From the NCBI GenBank assembly GCA_037043015.1, contig CM073325.1:19323001-19387000 (forward strand): a stretch of 64,000 bases of DNA, given 5' to 3'. The position numbers and the translations under genes were made by a program. Positions 13,131 through 23,739 of this stretch are shown here, one piece after another. The stretch is from Bryum argenteum. Its lineage: Eukaryota; Streptophyta; Bryopsida; Bryales; Bryaceae. The notes below the pieces were generated by a model, which saw only the letters and a list, made by a program, of their open reading frames with translations, made no database searches and had not been told where the DNA came from. Each line of letters starts with the position of its first letter. Positions within the stretch are counted from its first letter, which is position 1.

Positions 13131-13457
13131 TACTTGTCTTGGTCCGAATGTCATGAATCTTGCAGCGTTGCTTTAACTTGCGACTCGGATAACAACGTGG
13201 GGTTTTAGCTGTAGACACCTCGCACACGCATCTAAACTGACTGTCTGTTTGTTTGAATGCATGGGTGCAGGTGAGGCGGACCCCCTCAGCTTAGAGCTCC
13301 GCTCTACATTCATGACTTTTTCTTCCCCTTCATCTGTCAACTACTTGCGTGGTGTTTTTCAAATGCTGGCAGAATACCACCATAGGGTCCAAAATTGCTT
13401 TCCTGAGGAGACTAAGCGGGTTTTTCCGTTACACTAGCGTTGTTTTGCTTTGCTGGC

Positions 13458-13467
13458 TTTATAAAAG
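13458..13467 (+). promoter_or_regulatory. TATA box in repeat copy A
   Basis: TTTATAAAAG within GC-richer sequence; the same motif is at 19285-19294 in copy B. It lies about 590 bases before the ORF1 start, so transcription could begin in the 3' third of the 5' repeat. Confidence 0.5.
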
Positions 13468-13888
13468 CCCGCCTGCTCGAATAATTAGCCCACTAAGCGA
13501 TGTTTACTTCGACCGCCTATAATGAGAAGGAGTCTTCTTTGTTTCGGTACTTCACTACGAGTAGTGCACCCGCCCTCCCGCCCGGTCCATCCGGTTTTGT
13601 GTGAATCTGCTTGACTCCGATGCTGTTGATTAATAATCGCCGTTGAGTGATTTATTACCCGCTATACTCAAATTTGGTTACGGTCTTACTATCACGGGAC
13701 AACACGAGTTGCTCTCGTTATGAGATGCAAGTTATGAACGATGACCTCTGTACATGACTTCCATGTAGCTGCTGAATGATGGATGTGACGGTGAGCGTGG
13801 GGTTTACTCGAATAGATTGATAGGAATCTATCTCGAATTGCCGGAAAGATCCCAGACTTGGGGTGACGTGTAATGTCTGTATCTCTCT

Positions 13889-14050
13889 GGCCTCGATCCA
13901 CGAAGAAGTGGTGAACTTCTTTGTCTTTCTTGCGATTCGTTTCGGTTTTCTCATTTGTTTATTCGCAGTGATAGTAAATTTCTTTGAGCGGTCAATGGTC
14001 GTCGACTTATACGCAATCGGATATGTCGATCCCTTACGGCGCGCTCGCCC
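13889..14050 (+). other. Leader between 5' repeat and ORF1
   Basis: About 160 bases with no tRNA-primer-binding site that I can recognise immediately after the repeat. This argues against an ordinary LTR retrotransposon. Confidence 0.4.
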
Positions 14051-15724
14051 GTGGTACAAGCCACATTAGCCTCACTGCGATCGGCTGACATCCACTCCTA
14101 CATCCAGGAGATGGACAAGACTGCACTTCTGGATCTCGATGAAGATGGTGAGCATGCACCGCTTCTGCTTGCTACCCTCGACCTCTCTCAATGGACTCTG
14201 ATCCTTAATATCAGTATACGAGACTCGCCCGAGAAAGCTTTGGCCCAACTCCGCGTTGCCCACACGCAGCTTGCGGATATCCTGGAGTGGGAGAATGAAG
14301 CGCTTCTACAAGCTGAGAAGGACTCCATCGCTGTTGACACGGCGTTGAAGGCTGCGAACCCCCACGAAGCGGCTTCCCATCCAGCTGCATTCTTAGGACC
14401 CTCGACCACGGAGAACCATCCGTTTCTGAGCGGACTCAATATCCAACCAGCCGCAAAAGCCGCTCTGGAGGATTTAGTCGAGACCATCCAGTCTTCGCAA
14501 GCCGAAAAAGACTTAGCGCTCCTGCTTGCTTCTGGAAGAGGTCCAGTCGCCCCGTTCACTCCTGCCCGCTCCATCGAAGCACAAGTCGCTGGGAAGGCTC
14601 ATCGTTGCTGGGGTTTACCTAATATAAACCTGCTGGCCCCTATCTCAGTGCCCATGTGGCGTACCTGGTGTAACATGCGGGCGTCCGAAGTCGAGGCGCT
14701 CCGAGCGAATGCTATCCATGGGACTGGTATCCTCCGAGAAGGCCAGCCCATCCCTGGAGCGTTCCCCCTGGTCATGTTTGACCATCAAAAGTGCTCGTCA
14801 CCCGAGGTGCGTATCTTGACGAAGCAAGCGCTAAACTCGAATTTCGGGCGAATTGAGAAATATTCGTCAGCAATTTGGAACTGCCAGCGCCCTTACTTCA
14901 GATGTACCTGCAAGCCTGATGCTTCAAAAGGCTGTAAGGGCGACGTGATGTGGTTCGACCAGGCGGTGTGGTACATGGCCAACAACCTGCATGTATTCTT
15001 TGACGACGAATACCCATCGCTGGCTGCCAAATTCGGGGCTTTCATCATCTGGATCAGTGACGCTGCCCGTGTGGCGGTCCGGCACCAGATAACGTTTCAC
15101 TTCATTCGGAACTTGATGACTGAAGCTGCTCTCGAATTCGCCGCTGATCCGAACGCGAAACTGCTAGCAGCCCACCCGCCAGGAGCCGGCATTCGGCAGA
15201 TAGAAAGGTGGATCAAACCAACGTCCTTCTCTGCGGCCAATCCCGTCGCCTCGGGACCGCACTCCCAGAGCAAACGCCCTCGCATCAACATGAACGCCCC
15301 TGCGGCAGATAACGAAACTGCTCGCACACCACCTCAGCCTCGTGGCGGCCCTCGTCGCGCTATTCGTGGCGGGCGGGGAGACTATAACCGCCGCTATCGG
15401 CCGGCACCGCATTCTGCTCCATTACCCCGGCAGCATCAGCGCGCTGCACGAGGCGGCCACCACCAGCCCTCCCAGAACGAGGCTTTCGTCTTAACGGGCC
15501 CAGCCTATAGGAACCCGCCTGCTGCTAGCAACTCGGTCCAAGTCTCACCTGCTGAGTCGCATGCGACCCCGTCTCATGCTCCTGCAGCGAGTATTTCGTC
15601 CCCACGCCTGACTTCACCGTCCCAGTCCCATTACGACGCGTCTTCGACCGCAAAAACAGCATCACGGTTTGATCGTTCCGCAATGAAGGGACGCTTCCTC
15701 GATTGGGACTCCATCGCGGACTAA
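14051..15724 (+). CDS. ORF1 of the TC-bounded retroelement: Gag-like nucleic-acid-binding protein (557 aa)
   Basis: A 557-codon ORF, intact, upstream of and in a different frame from the RT gene. Residues 1-170 are Ala/Leu/Glu/Gln-rich and look helical or coiled-coil. Residues about 180-390 form a globular part containing a cysteine cluster (C-x7-C-x-C-x8-C type, near 280-300) and several Trp/Phe-rich helices. Residues 400-475 are rich in Arg-Gly-Gly and Pro, typical of RNA-binding tails, and the last 80 residues are Ser/Thr/Pro-rich. No CCHC knuckle of retroviral type. I infer a structural or RNA-chaperone partner of the RT, as ORF1 or Gag proteins are in other retroelements. Third codon positions are GC-rich, unlike the AT-rich surroundings. 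The first ATG of the frame was taken as start. No family was recognised. Confidence 0.7.
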   Translation: MVQATLASLRSADIHSYIQEMDKTALLDLDEDGEHAPLLLATLDLSQWTLILNISIRDSPEKALAQLRVAHTQLADILEWENEALLQAEKDSIAVDTALKAANPHEAASHPAAFLGPSTTENHPFLSGLNIQPAAKAALEDLVETIQSSQAEKDLALLLASGRGPVAPFTPARSIEAQVAGKAHRCWGLPNINLLAPISVPMWRTWCNMRASEVEALRANAIHGTGILREGQPIPGAFPLVMFDHQKCSSPEVRILTKQALNSNFGRIEKYSSAIWNCQRPYFRCTCKPDASKGCKGDVMWFDQAVWYMANNLHVFFDDEYPSLAAKFGAFIIWISDAARVAVRHQITFHFIRNLMTEAALEFAADPNAKLLAAHPPGAGIRQIERWIKPTSFSAANPVASGPHSQSKRPRINMNAPAADNETARTPPQPRGGPRRAIRGGRGDYNRRYRPAPHSAPLPRQHQRAARGGHHQPSQNEAFVLTGPAYRNPPAASNSVQVSPAESHATPSHAPAASISSPRLTSPSQSHYDASSTAKTASRFDRSAMKGRFLDWDSIAD

Positions 15725-15812
15725 CTCGTCATCACCTTCTTACGCAGGTCTACCTGACAGGACCATCTCACCTGACGCCTACGGTAGGCTTCGCCTCCAA
15801 CGAACCAGCCAG
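15725..15812 (+). other. Spacer between ORF1 and ORF2
   Basis: 88 bases. Contains a pyrimidine run followed by TTACGCAG, which looks like a splice acceptor, so ORF2 might be expressed from a spliced message. Reinitiation is another possibility. Confidence 0.3.
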
Positions 15813-18044
15813 ATGCAAGGTTTTTCGTTTCTACCTGTGCACTACTGCAGCCGTGCCATGGAGTGGATAAACCTGCGACAGACTTTCAGGGCAGTCCTCT
15901 CCTACTTTAGTCTCTCAGAACAGGTTAATTTAGACAAAGTTGCATTCTCTTGGTCTTACGACCGGAACTTGTCGACACATGTCTACAAACCTTCAGAGGT
16001 GTTTAAACATTTTTCATTTTTACATCTGCTGGATTCTGAGGATGCCTGCATTTGCTCAACTGCTCGCCGCTTTCAATCATTCTTGGATCCCTTGACGATC
16101 CTTGAAGGTTCTGATTTCAGCAAGCCTGCACCTCATGTACGCTCTATGGACCTTCGCGTTGTTCAACATCCGAAGCTCCGAGCGGCATTAGCTCTCGGTC
16201 TGAACCACATACCTCTGTCTACGACAGATTGCAACCAAGCTGTAACTGTTACACTCGAAGCCTTCGAGCGTTTATTCCACATGTTACGATTGCAGGACTT
16301 TGGGCTGTCTCTCAGCGAGGCTTCACAGTACTGCCGACAGCTGTGTGTAGCTACGTTACACAAAGCCTCGCGTATGAACAAATTTGGTTTTAAACAATCT
16401 GCTCCAGCGCTTTTTTCCTACAAAGCTGTGAATGACGAACTGAAATGGCTTCTCACACACCTTTTTATTTCGGGACTCGATAAAGCGAACAACAATCCCT
16501 GCTTCTTATGCATCAGGCACATTCGTTTACAGGCATTCCAACGGTTATCGAGTGAGGATTTTACTCCTTGTTTCACTGGAAAGTCTTGGGACCTCCCTTC
16601 CGCCGTGCTGCAAACAGTGATAAGTGATCTTAACGATCTACTTCCTGAAGCACCCCCGGTCTACAGAGCGCTCCCTTTTCTTATGGCCTCCTTCAAGCAG
16701 CATAAACTCAAGTATCGCTGGCTCACAAACGCGTTCCAAACTGTGTACACAAACATTGCTTCAATACTCACTATAGCTACCATGGAAATCTTGGATTCCT
16801 TTCGTGGATGGGCCCGAAAATCAGTCGGTAGCTACCGTACATTTTTGGGCGTTGACACCTCCATATTCTGGATGGTTGACTCGATTCTTCAGGTTTCACT
16901 GAACTTCCCCCAATTGGTTTACAATGTATTTGTGGCTGATATTACGAAGTGCTATGAATCCATCCCACTCACAGGTCCTAATAATCTACTGGACGCGGTC
17001 CACTTCATTCTCAAGATCGGTTACCGTGAAGCTGAAACCTTACACCCTAAGGCTATTACCAGACTCTGGATTAAGCTTGGTGTCGATGGAGTACCAGTTT
17101 CTGCTCGATGGGAAACCACACGACCGAGATACGCACAATGGCTCGAGATGCCGCTCAGTCGCCTTCTAGCTCTCCATGCGTGGCTTATGACTAACTGCAT
17201 GGTAGCTTTGGGTGACCGCATATGGCGCCAAACCAAAGGAATCCCGATGGGTTTCAGTTGTTCACCCCTCTGGTGCAATATATACTTGACAGCATATGAA
17301 GTTAAGTTCATCCAGCGATTAGCAGCTCTAGGTCGTACCGACCTCATGGCTAAATTCAAATACGCGTTCCGATACATTGATGACATCTGCCTTCTGAACG
17401 TTGGGAATCCTCAGATGTTCCTGGATCCCACCCAGCCTCGCGATGCATCCAACCCATACTGGATCTACCCCCTCCATGTGTTGGAAATCAAGCCAGAAGT
17501 TGAAAAGTTTGACCCGAATGACCCGTTACGAGGAATCTCGGCACATTTCATGAACTTGCAGATTGACGTTCACCCTACAGACCCGTCAGGCTTTGTGTTA
17601 CGGAAGTTCGACAAGCGTCGAGCCCTCCCGTTCAAGTACACCCAGTTCATAAAGTTTCACTCAAACCGACCAGTGCGCAATGCGTATAACATCATTCTAT
17701 CACAGGTTTTGCCGATACTCTATCTGTCCAACACGGTCCAAGCGGCCGTGGACGAAATACAGATTCTTTTCAAGATTCTGACTGACAATGGATTTACGCA
17801 TGAACGTCTCCACGCAAAGGTGCTCAACTGGCTTTCTACTGGCCATTTTCCGGGCATCAAGGTCAACATCAGTGACATCACTCACATTCTCACTACAGAG
17901 AACCGCTACGTCTGCTCAGACGCTCCCCTCGTAAGGTGCTACCTGCTACACCTTCCCAGGCACTTGACCCTATTGCAACTAATGATAAAGGTTACTAGTC
18001 ACTGTGACATTTATGATGCACAGTACGTCAAGGAATTTGTTTAA
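15813..18044 (+). CDS. ORF2: reverse transcriptase of TERT/Penelope-like type (743 aa)
   Basis: An intact 743-codon ORF with all core reverse-transcriptase motifs. Motif A is VADITKCYESIP with Asp376, closer to the telomerase and Penelope forms than to LTR or LINE forms. Motif B is GIPMGFSCSPL starting at Gly476. Motif C is FRYIDD with the catalytic pair Asp523-Asp524. An LEIKPE stretch (motif D region) and FDKR at 599-602 follow, then an alpha-helical thumb-like region to about residue 690. About 370 residues precede motif A. I see no GIY-YIG or other endonuclease, RNase H, integrase or tyrosine recombinase. The combination GIPMG, YIDD and FDKR resembles uncharacterised RT-like proteins I recall from invertebrates; this is memory, not a search. 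It would copy the element RNA into DNA, probably priming from an existing 3' end. Confidence 0.85.
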   Translation: MQGFSFLPVHYCSRAMEWINLRQTFRAVLSYFSLSEQVNLDKVAFSWSYDRNLSTHVYKPSEVFKHFSFLHLLDSEDACICSTARRFQSFLDPLTILEGSDFSKPAPHVRSMDLRVVQHPKLRAALALGLNHIPLSTTDCNQAVTVTLEAFERLFHMLRLQDFGLSLSEASQYCRQLCVATLHKASRMNKFGFKQSAPALFSYKAVNDELKWLLTHLFISGLDKANNNPCFLCIRHIRLQAFQRLSSEDFTPCFTGKSWDLPSAVLQTVISDLNDLLPEAPPVYRALPFLMASFKQHKLKYRWLTNAFQTVYTNIASILTIATMEILDSFRGWARKSVGSYRTFLGVDTSIFWMVDSILQVSLNFPQLVYNVFVADITKCYESIPLTGPNNLLDAVHFILKIGYREAETLHPKAITRLWIKLGVDGVPVSARWETTRPRYAQWLEMPLSRLLALHAWLMTNCMVALGDRIWRQTKGIPMGFSCSPLWCNIYLTAYEVKFIQRLAALGRTDLMAKFKYAFRYIDDICLLNVGNPQMFLDPTQPRDASNPYWIYPLHVLEIKPEVEKFDPNDPLRGISAHFMNLQIDVHPTDPSGFVLRKFDKRRALPFKYTQFIKFHSNRPVRNAYNIILSQVLPILYLSNTVQAAVDEIQILFKILTDNGFTHERLHAKVLNWLSTGHFPGIKVNISDITHILTTENRYVCSDAPLVRCYLLHLPRHLTLLQLMIKVTSHCDIYDAQYVKEFV

Positions 18045-18126
18045 GGTTTTCACGATATTCCGATATCATAGAGAGTATCCATTACATCTATTTCTTCCCG
18101 AGGATGTTAATGCGTAAGTGTTTGAG

Positions 18127-18200
18127 CCTGGTATGCACCTCTGATAAGAGTGTGGACATACCAGGTCTCATTCTAATCAGAGGTGCGCTTACCAGGGGCT
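18127..18200 (+). ncRNA. Interleaved inverted repeats in the ORF2 3' UTR (structured RNA candidate)
   Basis: CCTGGTATG (18127-18135) pairs with CATACCAGG (18157-18165), and GCACCTCTGAT (18135-18145) pairs with ATCAGAGGTGC (18176-18186). The pairs are interleaved, as in a pseudoknot. A further CTTACCAGGGG (18189-18199) could replace the first partner to make one long hairpin instead. The structure lies 80 bases after the ORF2 stop and just before the (TC)n tract. It may be an RT recognition or RNA-processing element. Confidence 0.55.
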
Positions 18201-18210
18201 GGCGGCGGGA

Positions 18211-18237
18211 CTCTCTCTCTCTCTCTCTCTCTCTCTC
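18211..18237 (+). repeat. (TC)n tract between element interior and 3' repeat
   Basis: About 13 TC units exactly at the junction with repeat copy B. Confidence 0.95.
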
Positions 18238-19708
18238 GTAAATGAGCTTATTTTGTCTAAATAAGCAATGATGCGATGGAACACACGAAATTCCTTCCGT
18301 TACACTCCACATGAGACACAACACAATCTATAAACCTGAGCAAGCCTGATGCACGTTACCATCAGAAGTATACCCTACCAGGAATGAGTACATACGGTAA
18401 CTCACACCCGGGGCCTGCAGGGACACCACTGGTTGGCTCCATATTGCACTTGTGGAAGCCCGACCTGGGCAGCCAGCTGAACCGCAAGCACCCTGCCGTC
18501 ACGATGACCGGTTCTCACTTCTAGACACCCTGCTCGCTCGATAAACGGTTTTTTCATAGTAGAGGCCGCCCGCTCGTTTATTATCGCCCGCAAAGACTGC
18601 ATCGGGGAGGGTGATTATGTTACGAACACCACCTTGTCCACAACCCGTCCGGACGCTTGGCGTTAACGCACCATCATGTGCCCGCCCTCAGCAGCCATGC
18701 TATCGACTGCCTAACAGAAAGTGCAGTGACACCAGATCAAGAATCCTGTTCTTTTTCCTGTGACGGCTGGCGCGAGTTCTTGGACGCTACGTTGAAACCG
18801 AGTGCTACTGGCTCTTCGTGGACTGGAGCTTCGTCACGGCAGTGCCGATCTCCACCATGTCTCAGGTGCTGCAACGGCCGCATTCATGTTTTGAGAGCAG
18901 ATTCGGACCTCATCGTCCTTGTCTTTGATCATGCAGGTTGCTCAATTAGGGCCGGAATACTTGTCTTGGTCCGAATGTCATGAATCTTGCAGCGTTGCTT
19001 TAACTTGCGACTCGGATAACAACGTGGGGTTTTAGCTGTAGACACCTCGCACACGCATCTAAACTGACTGTCTGTTTGTTTGAATGCATGGGTGCAGGTG
19101 AGGCGGACCCCCTCAGCTTAGAGCTCCGCTCTACATTCATGACTTTTTCTTCCCCTTCATCTGTCAACTACTTGCGTGGTGTTTTTCAAATGCTGGCGGA
19201 ATACCACCATAGGGTCCAAAATTGCTTTCCTGAGGAGACTAAGCGGGTTTTTCCGTTACACTAGCGTTGTTTTGCTTTGCTGGCTTTATAAAAGCCCGTC
19301 GCTCGAATAATTAGCCCACTAAGCGATGTTTACTTCGACCTGCCTATAATGAGAAGGAGTCTTGCTGTTTCGGTACTTCACTACGAGTAGTGCACCCGCC
19401 CCCCCGCCCGGTCCATCTGGGCTGTGTGAATCCTGCTTGACTCCCGATGCCTGTTGATTAATAATCGCCGTTGAGTGATTTATTACCTGCTATACTCATG
19501 CTGGTTACGGTCTTACTATCACGGGACAACACGAGTTGCTCTCGTTATGAGATGCAAGTTATGAACGATGACCTCTGTACATGACTTCCATGTAGCTGCT
19601 GAATGATGGATGTGACGGTGAGCGTGGGGTTTACTCGAATAGATTGATAGGAATCTGTCTCGAATTGCCGGAAAGATCCCAGACTTGGGGTGACGTGTAA
19701 TGTCTGTA
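18238..19708 (+). repeat. Terminal direct repeat copy B (3' repeat, uninterrupted)
   Basis: 1471 bases, homologous end to end with copy A, starting GTAAATGAGC after TC and ending GTCTGTATCTCTCT into TC. It shows the empty site of the MITE in copy A (around 18956). Contains the TATA box TTTATAAAAG at 19285-19294. Confidence 0.85.
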
Positions 19709-20004
<296 letters not shown>

Positions 20005-20511
20005 AAGAAGATGTATGTGTCAAAATACATGTCAAAGCTTGCATACTAGCTTGTGATGCAACCCAAAATTCAAACATTTTTCCAAGAAGACCATTTATAC
20101 CTTGTAATTCCTCATATCGTGAGAGATTCACAATCTCAAAGTTCAAAAGAGCAATAAAAGCATATTGAAATCCACCCAAAATCATGATATGAACATTCTC
20201 ATCTATTTCCAAAATTTGCCCAAAAAATATTGGCTAGCACAAACTTTACAAATTCATTAAAAACAGTAATTCTTTTATCATGTAAGTTTTGTCAAAGAGG
20301 TACTAAGGTATGGCGATCTTGTTCAATTTATCATTTCATGATTTTTTCACATTCCTTGTTCTCCAATTTATCATTACATAGTTTTCTCACATTCATTTTA
20401 GTTTACTTTATCATTACATACATTTTTTCACATTCCTACTCATCGGTCAAAATCTAGCCGTAGTATTTGAATTTCAGCATATCTCAATGTGGAAAATCAA
20501 ACGGTTCTTAA

Positions 20512-21164
20512 CCCCCAGACGTCCTTGGGGTATTTTTAGCCAAAAACTCATTTTCAAAAAAAGTGATATAGATGAAAATAAAGATAAGCTATTCAGATCT
20601 TAACCATACAAACTTGAAATAGACTTGTAGTAGATCATGTGGACCAAAACTTGACTCATGGGACCTCTTAGATTGCGAGATCATAACATATTACTGCGCA
20701 AAACAGGCTACAAAATACCATCATTTCCACTTTGAAGTGAAAATACTACCAACATGAAATTTGCAATCAAAAAATCAGCAACTAGAAAGTTGTTCATCTT
20801 CATCTCAAAGACACTCTTGTACCAAAAATATTCATCAAAAAAAAATCTTGGCTCAGACAGTAGCCTTGTAGTCGTGAAAACTACCAAAAAACTATTTTAG
20901 ATTTCATATAAGTGGCTTGCAGTGGTAAAACATGCCAAATGTTTGAAAACCCAAAAACAAAAGCTGTCTTCACTAAAATCCATGCCATTTATTCATACTT
21001 TATTTTATGAGTCTGCAATTTTTTACCACATTAACTAGACTTGATTTGTGACCTAATCCAAGTGATTTTGTCAAAAACGGAGTTTGGATGAAGAAGTTAT
21101 GGCTCTTCAAAGTTTATGCCCTTCATTCGAAATGTTGTTTTTCGACACTAGGGACGTTTAGGGG
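20512..21164 (+). mobile_element. TTAA-flanked MITE, family B copy 1 (653 bp)
   Basis: Flanked by TTAA (20508-20511 and 21165-21168). The ends are CCCCCAGACGTCC and the inverse of CCCCTAAACGTCC, with two differences in 13. No coding capacity. A diverged second copy of the same sequence lies at about 21364-21970 and an inverted piece near 54020-54300. Confidence 0.7.
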
Positions 21165-21357
21165 TTAAGTTTTAAATATCCTACAAGGGAAATTTATGTG
21201 AAGACATATTCTAAACTCATTTGAGAACAAGTTAGATTGTGAAGAGCCTCCAGTCACATGGCCATGGTGTTACCCAAAACATTCTTTTTCCTTTAAAGAC
21301 ATAGGAAGAAAATACTTTAAGTGATATGATCTCAAAACAATTGCAGAGTTCAAGTCT

Positions 21358-21970
21358 TAACTTTTAACGCACTTGGCTATTTTTAGCCAAAAAATCGAAC
21401 CTCCGAAAAAAGTGGCATAGATGATTCAAAGTGGCATAGATGAAAATTAAGGCAAGTTTTTTAGATCTCAATCGTATAAACTTGTAATAGACTAATTGGA
21501 GAATATGTGGACCAATTTGAGTCACGAGGTTGCATAGATTGCGAGATCATAACGTGTAAGTATGCACAACAAACTACAAAATTCCATCAATTTTACTTTG
21601 AAGTGAAAATACTACCTACAAACCAATTGCAATTAAAAAACCACCAACTACAAAGTTGTTCTAATCTATCCTAACTATACCTTTGCACCAAAAAAGATTC
21701 ATCAAAAGAATTTCTTGGCTCAAAGCATAGCCTTGCAATGGTTAAAATTGCCAAAAAGTTTACAAAGAGAATGTAGTCCAAAACTACACCTCCTGCACTC
21801 AAATCTGTGCCTTACCTTCATATTGGGTCACAATTTATACCACTAAAACAAGAATCTATTTGGAATCCATCCCAAAAAATAAAGTTGAATTTCAATGGTT
21901 GATGAAGGAGATATAGTCCCTCAAAAATCATCCATTTTTAAATTTTTTTCATTGCAGAAAGATCATCACA
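21358..21970 (+). repeat. Diverged family B MITE copy 2
   Basis: Sequence from the TTTTTAGCC motif near 21384 onward follows the 20.5-kb copy in order (the stretches around GTGGACCAA, GCGAGATCATAAC and CTTTGAAGTGAAAATACTACC). The left end keeps a TTAA; the right end has decayed beyond recognition. Confidence 0.6.
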
Positions 21971-23164
21971 AATCTAATGTCAAAAATATCTTGATAAGAT
22001 AACTTCCAACAAGAAAGCTGTTGAGAAGTATCCTAAGATTAGATTTGTGTCAAACAAAATCATTGAAATAATTTCTTGATTCTTTATGAATACACCCTGT
22101 CATGCTGAACAGTTATGTTCAAAAATGATTCAAATTTTTGGGAAATGTTTGAAAATTGTATGTATACTAAAAAATTGTCAGTTTTGGGAACCTTTTAAGT
22201 GCATTATAATCAGATCCGAGTGTACTACAATACCTATTGCATTCAACATTTATAATGGTGTGAATGACTTTCATAGGTGGAGAGAAAACTTTATTTATCA
22301 ATAGGTATTTTACAGAAATTGCTTCAAGCTAAATAAAACTAGAAATATATCAGTGAATCAACACTTAGGGACTCAAGAACAAGTAAAATTGAGGATTGTG
22401 ATTGAAGCAATAATTAGAAATTGTTGATGAGAGACGATGCACATAGATCTCCTAATTTGATGGGCTTTATCACAAAAATGAGTGATTGTTTACTATAATA
22501 TTGAGGTACACTCAAGTGTGAATCCAACACACTTTATACTTCAGAGATTATTATCAAAAGAGATCATATTTTTAATTTACATGCAATTTTTAAAGTTTTC
22601 AAAACAACTACCTTTGAAGAGAAGTTTGAATCATTACTCCTAATTGGACTTAATTGTACAAGACGACCTCTCAACTTAGGAAGACTACACCACAGTAAGT
22701 CTCGTTAGACTCTAAGAGAATCACTTGTTATGACAACATGGAAACCGTCACTAGTGCAAAATCCATGTTTTAACACTCGGTGAAACATTGTTACAACAGT
22801 GTTTGAAAGGGGTTGGTTTAAACCGTTAATACAATCACTGTGAACAGAGTGTTCGAACATCTCTCTTGTGTTTCAACCCATTTATACTAGGTGAGGATTT
22901 TGGAATTTTCAATATCGTACATTTTGAGAATAAAGCCTTCTTAATCTAACCCTCTTAAATTTCACTAGTAGAAAAATTCCAAGAACAAACCTTCCTCACT
23001 GAAACCTCTCATAATTTCATTGGTGAAAATATATCAAAATTTAAAAACCTCCTTAATGTAAAACTAGTTCTATATTGGAGTGATGCACTACAATGATGCA
23101 CTACAATGTTGCACTACAATGCAAAACTATAATCATGTAAAACGAAAGTTAAGCTCTTCCTTTC
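21971..23164. other. AT-rich intergenic DNA with CACTA-like words
   Basis: No gene. Two same-direction words, CACTAGTGCAAAA at 22749 and CACTAGTAGAAAAA at 22963, resemble the ends of CACTA transposons, but no matching inverted ends or transposase were found. A triplicated TGCACTACAATG-like motif lies near 23085-23120. Confidence 0.35.
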
Positions 23165-23196
23165 ACTCCCTCTATTCCATAATGTCAAATCTTTTA

Positions 23197-23297
23197 CTCC
23201 CTCTATTCCATAATGTCAAAACAATATGTCTTTCAAATCTACCTCGAAAAGTATATTTGAGAAAACCTATCGATTTGACATTATGGGACAAAGGTAG
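23197..23297. mobile_element. Stowaway-like MITE (101 bp)
   Basis: Flanked by TA (23195-23196 and 23298-23299). The left end CTCCCTCTATTCCATAATG and the inverted right end CTACCTTTGTCCCATAATG match well, and CTCCCTC-starting ends with a TA target are the Stowaway (Tc1/mariner) signature. A partial second left end at 23166-23190 suggests a nested or duplicated terminus. Confidence 0.75.
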
Positions 23298-23628
23298 TAT
23301 ACTTTAAACAATCACTTAGTGCTATAATCAATATGGGATAATGGGACAAATGAAAAGACTACCAAAATCTACCAAAGAGCACTTGTTCAAACATTATTGA
23401 AATGTTTGAGCTTTTGATCTTTCCAGAATCTACCAAAGAGTACTTATTGAAACACTAAGAGACTTAATAATATTTCACTTCAACTTAACGAAACACTTTT
23501 AAGTGTTTAACTCTAGAACGTCGGCGCCCCTCACGGTGTATGATAAGGAGGTTGGGAAGATGATTTTGGATGAAATACTGTTGTCTATTGACCAATATCA
23601 AATGTCAAATTCATTCATCTTACAGCTT

Positions 23629-23739
23629 GTATTTGCTTCAACATTCTAAACCAAGTGTTTCAAGAGTATTTGCTTCATCATTCTAAACCAAGTGTTTCAA
23701 GAGTATTTGCTTCATCATTCTAAACCAAGTGTTTCAAGA
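23629..23739 (+). repeat. 37-bp minisatellite, 3 copies
   Basis: Three adjacent copies of a 37-base unit starting GTATTTGCTTCA and ending GTGTTTCAAGA, almost identical. Confidence 0.9.

Larger units (their letters stand above)
11787..13888 (+). repeat. Terminal direct repeat copy A (5' repeat of the RT element)
   Basis: Nearly identical to 18238-19708 once a 621-base insertion and its duplicated target (12504-13130) are removed: 1475 versus 1471 bases. It begins GTAAATGAGC directly after a TC tract and ends with GTCTGTATCTCTCT, where the other copy runs into (TC)n and this copy runs into the element interior. The few differences from copy B are mainly short indels, so the pair looks young. 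It includes a TATA box at 13458-13467. The shared 105-codon ORF seen in both repeats has no protein-like conservation that I can judge and is probably chance. Confidence 0.85.

Noticed and set aside
15725-18044. ORF2 as part of a DIRS or ordinary LTR retrotransposon
   Set aside because: No tyrosine recombinase, integrase, protease, RNase H or tRNA primer site was found; motif A and the thumb-like region fit TERT/PLE types better.
18127-18200. Hammerhead ribozyme in the 3' UTR of the RT element
   Set aside because: The CUGANGA and GAAA core pair is not present; only generic stems are seen.
22749-22990. CACTA transposon ends (CACTAGTGCAAAA and CACTAGTAGAAAAA)
   Set aside because: Both words point the same way and no opposite terminus, target duplication or transposase was found.
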